DNA of 64,000 bases from CALOCN01 sp942491735 (GTDB lineage: Bacteria; Eisenbacteria; RBG-16-71-46; JABDJR01). The notes beneath the pieces are model-generated. The model did not search any database, was not told where the DNA came from, and worked only from the letters and a program-made list of their open reading frames with translations. The stretch's first letter is position 1. Each line of letters opens with the position of its first letter. The position numbers and the translations under genes were made by a program. Shown here one piece after another: positions 1 through 8,389 of the stretch. The stretch is taken from positions 496,001 through 560,000 of the forward strand of contig CALOCN010000014.1 in NCBI GenBank assembly GCA_942491735.1. The letters run 5' to 3'.

Positions 1-2
1 TG

Positions 3-452
3 ATCCGTGAGGAGCCCCCCAGCGACGCGGCCCTGGTCACCGCCCGTCGGGTAGCCGGGGGGGTGTTCGCCCTCGTGTGGCTCACGGTTCTTCTTGCCCG
101 CCGCCCGCTGGTCTCGACCTATGCCTGGATGTTGGCCGCGCTCCTCCTGCTGTCGCCGGTCGTGCACCCCTGGTATGTCCTGTGGCTTCTCCCCGCGGTG
201 GTGCTCGGTCGCTGCCCGGCGTGGTGGTTGTGGAGCCTGACCGTGGTCCTCGCCTACCACCCGCTGCCGGAGTTTCGGGAACAGGGGATCTGGGTGGAGT
301 CCATGTTTCTCAAGGGGCTGGAGTACCTCCCGGTGCTCGTGCTGATCCCCTGGCAGTTGTGGCTGGAACTCAAGCGATCCCAGTCGGTTAAGGGGACTCC
401 CGGCGCCGTGTCGACCGGGAAAGGGAACTCCGAGCCTCCCGAAATCGTATGA
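3..452 (+). CDS. Membrane glycosyltransferase, GT87-like, C-terminal part (partial)
   Basis: The reading frame is open from the left edge, so this is the C-terminal part of a longer protein. It shows at least three hydrophobic segments (around FALVWLTVLLA, WMLAALLLLSPVVHPWYVLWLLPAVVL and LWSLTVVLAYHPL) and ends in a short polar tail. The SPVVHPWYVLWLLP stretch resembles the last membrane segments of GT87/DUF2029 polyprenyl-phosphate-dependent mannosyltransferases, where a HPWY.LWLLP-like motif is common. The catalytic N-terminus lies outside the window, so the family assignment rests on this tail alone. The next gene starts 7 bases after the stop, suggesting co-transcription. Confidence 0.7.
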   Translation: MREEPPSDAALVTARRVAGGVFALVWLTVLLARRPLVSTYAWMLAALLLLSPVVHPWYVLWLLPAVVLGRCPAWWLWSLTVVLAYHPLPEFREQGIWVESMFLKGLEYLPVLVLIPWQLWLELKRSQSVKGTPGAVSTGKGNSEPPEIV

Positions 453-459
453 TCAGGTG

Positions 460-1611
460 ATGCGAAACACACTGCGCAACGTGCTCATCCCCGTGCTGAT
501 CGGTCTTGGCCTACTGGCCATCGTCGGCGTTCTGGGTTCCGGTCTCGTCCTGATCCGGGCGGCGGCCGATGTTCATCTCGCCCTGGGTTGGTTGGTGGCC
601 GGGATCCTGGGGGCCGGTCTGGTCCTGGTCCTCGTCGTTCCCCTGGTCCAGGTGGCCCGCTTGCCTGGCGCGCTCGTGCGTCCCGCGCGGACCGAGGGGC
701 CCAAGTGGGATGCGTTCGTGCTTCGCTATGCCCGGCGGCTGGGAGGCAACCCGTCTGTGGAACGGGTCGGGTTCGAGGGCCTGGAGACCCTGCGCACGTC
801 CAAGGATCCGCGTGAGCTCGAGTCGGCGGTTGAAGGAGCGCTTGCCGTCCTGGAACGGGAAGCCAACGTGATCATCGCGCGGTTCGCCGCCACCGTCTTT
901 ACCACCACAGCGGTTTCCCAGAGCGGTCGCATGGACACCGCCATCGTGCTCTCGGCCCAGTTCCGACTGGTGCGCGAGATTGCCGCGTTGTACTACCAAC
1001 GCCCCAACCTGCGCGAACTGTGGGAGCTCTACGGCAACGTGGGCGCCTCCGCGTTCTTTGCCGGGGAGATCCAGGACTCCGAGCTCATCGCGGTCCTGGG
1101 GGCTCCGGTCACCGCCGGGATCACCGGGTTCATTCCGGTCGCGGGAACGGACCCCCTGGTGACGCTCCTGGTGAGCAGTCTCATGGACGGGTCCGCCAAC
1201 GCCTTCATGACCCTCCGGGTCGGCGTGCTCTCGCGACGCTACTGCGGGATCCGGCTCACCACCGACAAGCGCCTGGTGGCCAGGAGCGCATCGCTCGAGG
1301 CCACCGCGATGCTGGGGGTGGTGGTGGGGCAGGGGGCAAACCGGGTGGCCTCGGCGACCCGCAAGCTCATCCTCGACGGGGCGGTCCGGGGCACGGGTCG
1401 GGCGGCCAAGGGGCTCTTCGGAAAGATCGGAAACCTTGCCGAACGTGCCGGTACGGCGGCGGTGGACACGACCCAGAGCGGAATCCGCTTCCTCAACGAG
1501 AGTCTCCGGTTCTGGGAGACCGTGGCCGAGAGCGAAGACCCCGCGGCGGAACTGAAAAGCGCGGCGGGACCGTCGCCCCGCCGCGCTGATCTTGGGAAAC
1601 GGGTGGTCTAG
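460..1611 (+). CDS. DUF697 (YcjF-like) membrane protein
   Basis: Predicted inner-membrane protein of 383 aa. Two N-terminal hydrophobic helices (about residues 8-30 and 42-65) are followed by a cytoplasmic stretch and a Gly/Ala-rich region with an AVSQSGRMDTAIVLSAQ stretch, a GNVGASAFFAG stretch and a GFIPVAGTDPLVTLL membrane segment, as in DUF697. The family often accompanies GTPases of envelope or stress systems, but no GTPase is adjacent here. A GTG lies directly before the chosen ATG, and neither has a clear ribosome site. The end converges on the twin-PDZ gene; both stop codons share one CTAG. The biochemical function is unknown. Confidence 0.8.
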   Translation: MRNTLRNVLIPVLIGLGLLAIVGVLGSGLVLIRAAADVHLALGWLVAGILGAGLVLVLVVPLVQVARLPGALVRPARTEGPKWDAFVLRYARRLGGNPSVERVGFEGLETLRTSKDPRELESAVEGALAVLEREANVIIARFAATVFTTTAVSQSGRMDTAIVLSAQFRLVREIAALYYQRPNLRELWELYGNVGASAFFAGEIQDSELIAVLGAPVTAGITGFIPVAGTDPLVTLLVSSLMDGSANAFMTLRVGVLSRRYCGIRLTTDKRLVARSASLEATAMLGVVVGQGANRVASATRKLILDGAVRGTGRAAKGLFGKIGNLAERAGTAAVDTTQSGIRFLNESLRFWETVAESEDPAAELKSAAGPSPRRADLGKRVV

Positions 1612-3212
1612 AACCCGTCGTCTTCCATCCGCTGGAGATGGAAACGCTGACGCTCGCGCTCGAGGCCCCGCTCCTTGCGGTGGAGCTGATCCTGGGAGCG
1701 ACGGAGCTCACGATGAATCCGGTGCCGGCTCTCGTTGCGAAGCCGGTGTGTTTCATGACGTCGCTCGCTGCGGAGCTCGTTGTTCAGGGTGCGCTGCAAC
1801 TCCCGCTGCGCCCGGCCCAGTTCCCGCTGCCACTGGCGGCTGTTGTGCTGGATCTCGTACCGCAGGTCGTCGAGCAGGTCGTTGATCTGGATTCGCAGGT
1901 CCTGCATCCCCTCGCGCAGCTCGCGCTGATGACGGGGGTGAAGGTCGTCGAGGTCGATATCCAGGTCGGGGAGCCGGTGAAACTCCAGGTTCCCGTGGCG
2001 GTCCCCGAGGTCACGCAGCAGATCCTTGTGCAGATCCAGGACCTCCCCGGTATCCCGGGAGCTGCCCAGCGTCGCCTCGATCTCCCGGACGCGACCCTTG
2101 CGGGAGACGGTCAAGACCACGTCGCTGTTCGCATCGAGCTTGCGGATGATGTCGCGCAGTTCCTCGTGCGTGCCGACCTTACGGCCGTTTGCGCTCAGGA
2201 TGACGTCCCCCGCCTTGAGACCGGCGGATGCGGCGGGAGAGTCCTCCACGACCTGGGTGACCAGCACGCCACCTTCGACGCCGAAGTAATCGGCGAGCTG
2301 GTCCTGGATCTGCTGGGTCTGGACCCCGAGATAGCCCTGGCTGCGGACCTTGAACTCGCGGGCATCCCGGCGTACGCGGCGCTTGACCTGACCGTCGTCC
2401 TCGATGACCCGGGTGCGACCGCTGTCGTCCCGGATGACCACCCGACGCTTGGAGTCGGGGAGGATAATCACCCGCTCGTCGTGTCCGTCGTCGTCGTTCC
2501 CGAGAACGAACACGCGGCTCTTGCCACGGTGATCGTCGTGCCCTTCGTCGCCGTCCTCGTGGACCCAGATCTCGGTCCTGCCGTCGTCGCCTTCATCGAC
2601 ATCGACCACCACCCGGCGCTCCGTGTCCTGGCTGCGGGACTTGGATCGGGTTCGCGTACGGACCCGGGGGGCCGGGGCGGGGTCCTCTTCCGGGTCCCGC
2701 TCGACCCATACCGAATGTCCCTCGCTCTCCTCCGGGTCGTCGACGCTGTCCTGGTCCTGGGCCCGGTCGTCGATACGAACCCGGCTCGGGGACCGGACTT
2801 CACCCCGCGAACCGAGGGTGACCGGGAAGCTGCGGGAACGACCGTCACGGCGTACCCGGATCACGATCCGGTCGCCCGCCTCGTACGATCGAACCGACTC
2901 GATCACGTCGCGGACACTGCCCGCTTCATCGTCGTCCACCTCGAGAATGACATCGCCTTCACGGAGACCGGCGCGTTCGGCCGGACTTCCTTCGACGACA
3001 TCGGTGATGACCGCGCCGGTGACATCGTCGTCGATGTCCATGGCGTCCCGCAGGCTGCGGTCGAGGTTCTGCAGGGACACCCCCAGCCACCCGGAATCGT
3101 TCGAGGATTGGGCCACCGAAGCGGCGGGGGAGAGGGTAAGCATGAAGCCGACCACGCCGACGGCGACGAACAGGGCGGTTCCAAGGGCGAGGAGCTGGTT
3201 TGTGGGTCGCAT
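1608..3212 (-). CDS. Secreted protein with two PDZ domains and a charged C-terminal coiled coil
   Basis: Protein of 534 aa. An N-terminal signal peptide (hydrophobic core ALGTALFVAVGVVGFML, probable cleavage near SVAQ) is followed by PDZ domain 1 (about 40-130; GWLGVSL, GSPAERAGLREGDVI), a very acidic/Arg-rich linker (about 130-275), PDZ domain 2 (about 285-375; GYLGVQT, AGLKAGDVILSANG) and an Arg/Glu/His-rich C-terminal coiled coil. PDZ pairs of this type occur in DegP/HtrA proteases, but no trypsin-like protease domain is present, so it is probably an envelope scaffold or adaptor. The internal ATG is chosen because GGAG lies 6 bases before it but directly abuts the upstream ATG at 3218. It is last in a minus-strand gene run. 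Confidence 0.8.
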   Translation of the reverse strand: MRPTNQLLALGTALFVAVGVVGFMLTLSPAASVAQSSNDSGWLGVSLQNLDRSLRDAMDIDDDVTGAVITDVVEGSPAERAGLREGDVILEVDDDEAGSVRDVIESVRSYEAGDRIVIRVRRDGRSRSFPVTLGSRGEVRSPSRVRIDDRAQDQDSVDDPEESEGHSVWVERDPEEDPAPAPRVRTRTRSKSRSQDTERRVVVDVDEGDDGRTEIWVHEDGDEGHDDHRGKSRVFVLGNDDDGHDERVIILPDSKRRVVIRDDSGRTRVIEDDGQVKRRVRRDAREFKVRSQGYLGVQTQQIQDQLADYFGVEGGVLVTQVVEDSPAASAGLKAGDVILSANGRKVGTHEELRDIIRKLDANSDVVLTVSRKGRVREIEATLGSSRDTGEVLDLHKDLLRDLGDRHGNLEFHRLPDLDIDLDDLHPRHQRELREGMQDLRIQINDLLDDLRYEIQHNSRQWQRELGRAQRELQRTLNNELRSERRHETHRLRNESRHRIHRELRRSQDQLHRKERGLERERQRFHLQRMEDDGF

Positions 3213-3389
3213 GAACATCTCCAGGGCCGAAAGGGACAGGGTTCAGGGCAAGACGCCGCCTGTGACGTCCTGGTACCGGATACTACTACAAGTGTAGATC
3301 TAAGGGATTCCCGACTTTTCCGGGACGGGAGTCGAAAAGGACGGCGCTGTCGCCACCCGGACGTACGGGCCGAAGGGGGGGCCGGTTGC

Positions 3390-3773
3390 TCAGCTTCGAA
3401 TCACGACCGCGGAAACGGCCAGGACCAGGATGAGCATGGCGATTCCAAGGATAACCCGGGCCAGACCGGAACTGCCCTCCAGACCGGTCATGCGGTGGAA
3501 GGGCAGTGCGTCCTGGACCGACTCGGCGATGGCCGCCGCCCCTTTGGCTCGCTCTTCCACCGCTCCCTCCAGACCGGCGTCGGCCAGCGCACTCAACGCG
3601 GCCTCGACGTGTTCCTCGGGGACGGCCACCCGGGTGGTCTGGGCGGTGGCGAAGATGCCCATGGAAGGGCTCGGGAGGTGCACCACCGGGATCATGGAGC
3701 CGGACAGCACATCCCGGGCAAGCTGGGCCTCGAGCTCGTTGCGGCCATGGAAGACGATCACCGGAGTGGACAA
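3390..3773 (-). CDS. DUF2007-type small protein with C-terminal membrane anchor
   Basis: Protein of 127 aa. The N-terminal 70 residues have the DUF2007 pattern: an opening beta strand (PVIVFHGRNELEAQLARDVL), then GSMIPVVHL, then VAVPEEHVEAALSAL, a ferredoxin-like fold related to signal-transducing PII-like domains. A linker and one C-terminal transmembrane helix (LARVILGIAMLILVLAVSAVVI) follow. DUF2007 proteins are annotated as putative signal-transducing proteins without a proven ligand. It sits between a 4-TM protein gene and the twin-PDZ gene on the same strand, so co-transcription is likely. Confidence 0.75.
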   Translation of the reverse strand: MSTPVIVFHGRNELEAQLARDVLSGSMIPVVHLPSPSMGIFATAQTTRVAVPEEHVEAALSALADAGLEGAVEERAKGAAAIAESVQDALPFHRMTGLEGSSGLARVILGIAMLILVLAVSAVVIRS

Positions 3774-3826
3774 GCAGCAGCCTCCTCGTGGGTCGAAACC
3801 GATCCCAGGACACTATCAGACGGGGA

Positions 3827-4261
3827 TCAGCCGAGTTCGGGCCGGTGGATGAGCCCCCCCAGCCGCGCCGTGGTCAGCAGGAACGCCCCGAGGGTCAGGA
3901 TGAGCACCAGCACCGCGGCGACCGGTCGACGAGGGGCCGCCCCCCGTCTCAGGATGACCAGGCTGGCCAGGGAACCCAGCGTGGTCGAGATGCCCAGGAT
4001 CAGGGATCGCCACGCCGAGGCGAGGTGGGGTTCGATGCGGGAGGCCTCGATCCCGGCCATCCCGGTCACGGCCGTGTCGGCCGCATTTCCGCTGAGGTAG
4101 GCGGGGATGACCGAGACCCCGACCAGGGCGGCGAACCCCACCGCGATGAGGGCGAGGGTCCGTTCCGCGCGAAGCAGGGCTATGAGGAGCAGCAGGGCGG
4201 TCCAGAACACGCCCACGACCGGCAGATGGTTGACCCACAGGTGGATCGACTGACCGTCCAC
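3827..4261 (-). CDS. Conserved four-helix membrane protein of unknown function
   Basis: Protein of 144 aa with four predicted transmembrane helices. The N-terminus HLWVNHLPVVG and the loop after helix 2 (VIPAYLSGNAADTAV) resemble a family found across Planctomycetes, Gemmatimonadetes and related phyla (LLNHFPVxG, then YLTGEPAE-like loops) that is distantly like DUF2231. Conserved His residues at the membrane face could bind a metal or haem, but nothing here proves it. It starts 4 bases after the stop of the GT2 gene, so the two are almost certainly translated from one mRNA. Confidence 0.7.
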   Translation of the reverse strand: MDGQSIHLWVNHLPVVGVFWTALLLLIALLRAERTLALIAVGFAALVGVSVIPAYLSGNAADTAVTGMAGIEASRIEPHLASAWRSLILGISTTLGSLASLVILRRGAAPRRPVAAVLVLILTLGAFLLTTARLGGLIHRPELG

Positions 4262-4265
4262 GGGG

Positions 4266-5792
4266 CTAGTCCACCTGGGTCAGGGGGGCGAGGCGCCCGG
4301 TCCGGGGGCGACGGGCATGCCGCCAGTCGGCCAAGGCGTTGATCAGGGAGAGAAGGCCCAGATGCCCGCAGCCCAGCACGTACATCAGGAGAAACGGGAC
4401 GGCGAGATAATGGGCTTGGAGCAGGGCGTACCCCACCCCGGCCAGGGTGTAGAGGGACAGCGCGACCTCGGCCAGGGTCCAACCGCTCACCCGGGCCCGG
4501 TAGCGCTTGTCCCGCCAATGTCCCTGACGGCTCTCCAACGCGTACTTGGGGGTTCGATTGAAGGCGCTGGGCTTCCCGACCAGGGCTTCGAGCAGGGCCT
4601 TGGTGTTGTTGATGGCGATGCCCATGTTGCCGGCCACCACGAGGGGAAGGATGGCGAAGGACTCGCGCCAGCTCTTGCCCCGGGCTCGGCGGGCCACGAA
4701 ATACAGCCAGGGGTGACCGAACGAGGCGACCACCAGCACGGTGGCGATCTGGAACGCCCGCTCCGTGTCGGGGTAGCGATCGAGGATCATGAGCGCGGGC
4801 AGGAAGAGGAGCCCGAGCAGGATGAGCATGGGGTACACGAAGTGGTTGGTCAGGTGCACCATGCCCTGGAACTTCGCGAATCCCGGCACCGGGGCCCGCA
4901 GGAGACGGGGGAGGATCTTGAGACCGGTCTGGACCGAACCCTTGGCCCATCGGAACTGCTGGCCCTTGAGACCGTTGACCTCGGCTGGGAGCTCCGCGGG
5001 GCACTCCACGTCCGGGAGGAAGAGGAAGCTCCACCCGGCGAGCTGGGAGCGGTAGGACAGATCCAGGTCCTCGGTGATGGTGTCGTCCTGCCAGTTTCCC
5101 GCATCCAGGATCGCCTGCTTGCGCCAGATGCCGCCGGTGCCGTTGAAGTTGATGAAGGCCCCGTTCCGGTTGCGCACCGTGTGCTCGATGATGAAATGCC
5201 CGTCGAGGGCCGCGGCCTGGGCCCGGGTGAGGATCGAGTACTCCTCGTTGAGGTGGGCCCACCGGGTCTGGACCATTCCGATCCCGGTGTCGTTGAAGTG
5301 GGGGACGGTGCGGCGAAGGAAGTCCGGTGGGGGGACGAAGTCGGCGTCGAAGATCGCCACCAGCTCTCCCTTGGCCTCGGGGAGTCCCTCGCGCAGTGCG
5401 CCCCCCTTGTAGCCGACCCGGTCGGCGCGGTGGCGCTGGACGATGTCGACGCCCCGCTCGCGCCATTCGGCGACGATTTCGGCCACATGGGCCACCGTAT
5501 CGTCGGTGGAATCGTCGACGATCTGGATCTCCAGCCGGTCCCGGGGATAGTCGAAGGCCACCACCGCGTCGATCAGACGTCGGGCGACGTACCGCTCATT
5601 GAAGAGCGGGAGCTGGACGGTGACATGGGGCCACTGGGCCGGGGGAGCCGGCTCCGGCCGGGTTCGACGCACGGCGCGGCGGTAGAGGAACGCCATGAGG
5701 TAGGCGTGCATTCCGTACAGGAACAGCACGAAGGCGACGCTGAAGTAGAACGCGAGGAACGCGTTCACCCAACCGGGTGTAGGTGTCGGCAC
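4266..5792 (-). CDS. GT2 family processive glycosyltransferase (cellulose/mannan synthase-like)
   Basis: Membrane glycosyltransferase of 508 aa expected to extend a beta-linked polysaccharide from a nucleotide sugar. Order: an N-terminal membrane helix (AFLAFYFSVAFVLFLYG), a GT-A domain with the DDS motif (IVDDSTDD), the metal-binding DADF, the catalytic TED (ITEDLDLSYR) and the acceptor motif QQFRWAKG (Q..RW), then four or five C-terminal helices. This matches bacterial BcsA/CslA-like enzymes without a PilZ domain. Sugar specificity cannot be told. The GTG start at 5792 is preceded by GAGGGG at good spacing; upstream ATGs lie inside the neighbouring subtilase gene. Its partner is the 4-TM gene immediately downstream. 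Confidence 0.85.
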   Translation of the reverse strand: MPTPTPGWVNAFLAFYFSVAFVLFLYGMHAYLMAFLYRRAVRRTRPEPAPPAQWPHVTVQLPLFNERYVARRLIDAVVAFDYPRDRLEIQIVDDSTDDTVAHVAEIVAEWRERGVDIVQRHRADRVGYKGGALREGLPEAKGELVAIFDADFVPPPDFLRRTVPHFNDTGIGMVQTRWAHLNEEYSILTRAQAAALDGHFIIEHTVRNRNGAFINFNGTGGIWRKQAILDAGNWQDDTITEDLDLSYRSQLAGWSFLFLPDVECPAELPAEVNGLKGQQFRWAKGSVQTGLKILPRLLRAPVPGFAKFQGMVHLTNHFVYPMLILLGLLFLPALMILDRYPDTERAFQIATVLVVASFGHPWLYFVARRARGKSWRESFAILPLVVAGNMGIAINNTKALLEALVGKPSAFNRTPKYALESRQGHWRDKRYRARVSGWTLAEVALSLYTLAGVGYALLQAHYLAVPFLLMYVLGCGHLGLLSLINALADWRHARRPRTGRLAPLTQVD

Positions 5793-5820
5793 CGCTTCCC
5801 CTCGATTCCCCAGGAAAAAG

Positions 5821-8370
5821 TCAGCGAACGAGCAGCATGCGTCGGACCTGGACGCTCGCCTCGGTGGTGAGGCGGTAGAAATAGACGCCGGCGGCGGCGT
5901 TGGTGCCGCCATCACTGCTGCCGTCCCAGACGAGGTCGTGGGAACCGGGTCCCAACTCGCCATCGTGCAGGGTGGCGACCAGGCGTCCGTTGGCATCCAC
6001 CACCACCACCCGGACCGGGCTTGCCGCAGGCAACTCGAACCGGATCCGTGTGTTGGCGGCGAACGGGTTCGGGGCATTCTGCCAGAGTCGCACCGGGCCT
6101 GCCAGGGGGTCGAGCTGTACCGGCCCGAACCGATCCAGCTCCCCGTTGCGGGTGCGGGTGCTCACGCGGTACCAGGGTTCGTCGGACCGGGGAGCGGGAT
6201 CGGTCCAGCTCCAGAGGAGGCCGTCGCCGGACACGGTGTCCAGTACCTGGAACCCCCCGCGGGGCTGTGCCGAACGTTCGATGGTGAACTGCGTGCCCGG
6301 TTCGGTCTCGGTCAGCTCCCAGCGCAGGGTGGCGATGCCGTTCACCCAGGCGATGTTCATGCCGAGCAGGCGCACCGGGGTGAGATCCATGGCGTCTTCC
6401 ACATCCAGGCGGCCATGACCGAAGCGGGCGTTGGGCACGGTGCCGGTGATCTGGTCCGAGCGGGCCGACTGGGTCAGGTGTTCCAGGGCCTCCTGGGGGG
6501 TCAGGCCGGGGTCCCGTTCCAGGAGCAGGGCCACCGCGCCGGCCACGTGGGGTGTAGCCATGGACGTTCCCGAGGCCACCACGTGCTGGCGGTCAGGGGT
6601 GGTGAGTTCCGACTGCCGGAAAGCGCCGATACCAAAGGCCGAGATGGCCGACGCGACACCGAACCCGGGGGCGGTGAGATCGGGCTTGATGTAGCCGTCC
6701 CGGTTGGGGCCGGTGCTGGAGAAGTTGGCCAGGTGCTGGAGAATGGGCGCCGGGTCCCAGCAGTAGCGGGCGGGCATATCGTCCTTGGGGTCGATCCCGT
6801 CCCAGCAGGCCTTGGTGGTGTAGGCGCCCACCGCGATCACGCCGTGGGAGCTGGCCGGGGTGCTCACCAGCTCTCCCTGATCCAGATAGTTGGTCCACTG
6901 CGCCGTGTTGCCGGCGAAGCCGGCGCAGGTGCCCCCGAACTGGGACCAGGGGATCCAGAAGTCGATCTCGACGTCGTTTCCCTCCGTGGCCACCTGCTCG
7001 AACTCGATCTTCCAGGTACCGGGGGCCGGGGCGGCGCTCACGGCGTCCCAGATGTCCACGTACACATAGCTGTCCCCGTTCATCGGCGACAGGTTGTGGC
7101 TCACATCGACGGTGCCCTGGGTGGTGGTGGTCCGCGCCATGTTGGTCCCGCGCCCGTAGGGCCCCATGCGCGCTCCGTTGGGAGCGACCACGGTGACCCG
7201 GGATGCGGGTCCGCTGTACCAGGCTTCCAGGACGGCGTAGTCGTCGCCGCCTCCGCTACAAGGCGCGTAGTTGGGGATGGAAAGGTTGAAGGTGCGCTTC
7301 TCGCCGGCGGGCAGGGTGGTCTCGGCGTGGATGGGATCGGCCCCCTCGTTTCCCGAGGCGGCGACCAGGATCCGGCCCTCCCCGCCCAGGTTCTCCAGGG
7401 CGACATCGAGGGGGTCGGTCCCGTCATGGGGACCGTACTGCGCCCCCAGCGACATGTTGACCACGCTCGGTTTGCTGCCGGCGACCTGGTGGATCCAGGC
7501 GATGCCGTCGATGAGAGCCGCGTCCAGGAAGGTCGTGTTGACGATGGCGAGGTCCGCCTCGGGGGCGACCCCCACGAACTGGAAACGCAGCGCATCACTG
7601 GGGGCGGCGCTGCCGTCGCCGGCGGCGATTCCCGCCACGTGGGTCCCGTGACCGATTTCGTCCCGCTGCCGGGTCTGGTTCGCGTTGATCTGCGCGGGGG
7701 TCCATGCGGTGCCGCAGTGGGACGGGTCCACGCTGTTGCAACCGGGGAACCCGCTGGGCGCGGGCCCCACCGAATCCCACTGGTCCCACAGACCGATGAT
7801 CCGGGTGGATCCATCCGGATTCCTGAAGTCGTCATGGCTCAGATCGATGCCGGAATCGATGACCCCCACCACGATGCCGGCGCCGGTGTAGCCTCCGTAG
7901 GGAGGTCCCGTTCCCACGCTGCGGCCGTTGACCAGGTCGCTCTTGACGTCCGGGGCGCTGATGTCCAGGGAGGAGCGCAACGGGCGGGCGATCTCGGCAT
8001 GGATCAGGCCGGGCACGGCGGCGAGCTCGTCCAGACGGCTGATGGGGACGGTGAGGGTGGCCACGGTGCCGGCGATGGTGTTGGGGGTGAACCCGAACGC
8101 GTCCAGCACCGCCGGGTCCTGGGCCACCGCGAGAAGGGTCACCGAGGGTGCCGGGGTCCCCGGCTTGCCCAACCCGCCTGCCCCGTGGATCGCGGTACGG
8201 CTATACCCGGGGATCGCGGCCATGGGATCCAGCCCCGGTTTGGCCAGGGCGTTCTGGAACGCGGTCTGCACCCGTCGCAGCCGGGGGGAAAGGGGGTCCG
8301 CGGCCCACGCCGAAGCGGCGCCGAGAAACACCGTGGAAACCAGAAGCAGGATCCCCAGTCGTCGATACAT
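5821..8370 (-). CDS. Secreted subtilisin-like serine protease (S8) with FlgD/Por-like C-terminal sorting domain
   Basis: Extracellular protease of 849 aa. Signal peptide (ILLLVSTVFLGAASAWA), propeptide-like region (about 30-135), then the S8 catalytic domain with Asp in VIDSGIDLSHDD, His in GHGTHVAGIAAG and Ser in GTSMATPHVAGAVALL; a long insertion precedes the Ser block. A fibronectin-like segment and a final domain of about 80 residues follow (NAPNPFAANTRI, VVVVDANGRLVATL, DLVWDGSSDGG, GVYFYRL, ending MLLVR), the FlgD-Ig/Por-type C-terminal domain used for export or anchoring in FCB bacteria. The ATG at 8370 has AAGGGAG 5 bases upstream. It lies directly downstream of moeA, probably by chance of packing. 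Confidence 0.92.
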   Translation of the reverse strand: MYRRLGILLLVSTVFLGAASAWAADPLSPRLRRVQTAFQNALAKPGLDPMAAIPGYSRTAIHGAGGLGKPGTPAPSVTLLAVAQDPAVLDAFGFTPNTIAGTVATLTVPISRLDELAAVPGLIHAEIARPLRSSLDISAPDVKSDLVNGRSVGTGPPYGGYTGAGIVVGVIDSGIDLSHDDFRNPDGSTRIIGLWDQWDSVGPAPSGFPGCNSVDPSHCGTAWTPAQINANQTRQRDEIGHGTHVAGIAAGDGSAAPSDALRFQFVGVAPEADLAIVNTTFLDAALIDGIAWIHQVAGSKPSVVNMSLGAQYGPHDGTDPLDVALENLGGEGRILVAASGNEGADPIHAETTLPAGEKRTFNLSIPNYAPCSGGGDDYAVLEAWYSGPASRVTVVAPNGARMGPYGRGTNMARTTTTQGTVDVSHNLSPMNGDSYVYVDIWDAVSAAPAPGTWKIEFEQVATEGNDVEIDFWIPWSQFGGTCAGFAGNTAQWTNYLDQGELVSTPASSHGVIAVGAYTTKACWDGIDPKDDMPARYCWDPAPILQHLANFSSTGPNRDGYIKPDLTAPGFGVASAISAFGIGAFRQSELTTPDRQHVVASGTSMATPHVAGAVALLLERDPGLTPQEALEHLTQSARSDQITGTVPNARFGHGRLDVEDAMDLTPVRLLGMNIAWVNGIATLRWELTETEPGTQFTIERSAQPRGGFQVLDTVSGDGLLWSWTDPAPRSDEPWYRVSTRTRNGELDRFGPVQLDPLAGPVRLWQNAPNPFAANTRIRFELPAASPVRVVVVDANGRLVATLHDGELGPGSHDLVWDGSSDGGTNAAAGVYFYRLTTEASVQVRRMLLVR

Positions 8371-8389
8371 GCAAACTCCCTTGGATGAG

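Noticed and set aside
3280..3390. Terminator hairpin around GACTCCCG/CGGGAATC downstream of the DUF2007 gene
   Set aside because: The stem has a mismatch, there is no T-run, and the CTACAAGTGTAG palindrome nearby is too short to interpret.
1638..4100. 820-codon open frame on the plus strand antisense to the twin-PDZ and DUF2007 genes
   Set aside because: Shadow of high-GC codon bias; the product lacks any domain and the opposite strand carries clear PDZ motifs and signal peptide.
5938..8388. 816-codon plus-strand frame antisense to the subtilase gene
   Set aside because: Translation is low-complexity Gly/Val/His-rich with no motif; the minus strand carries the Asp-His-Ser triad.
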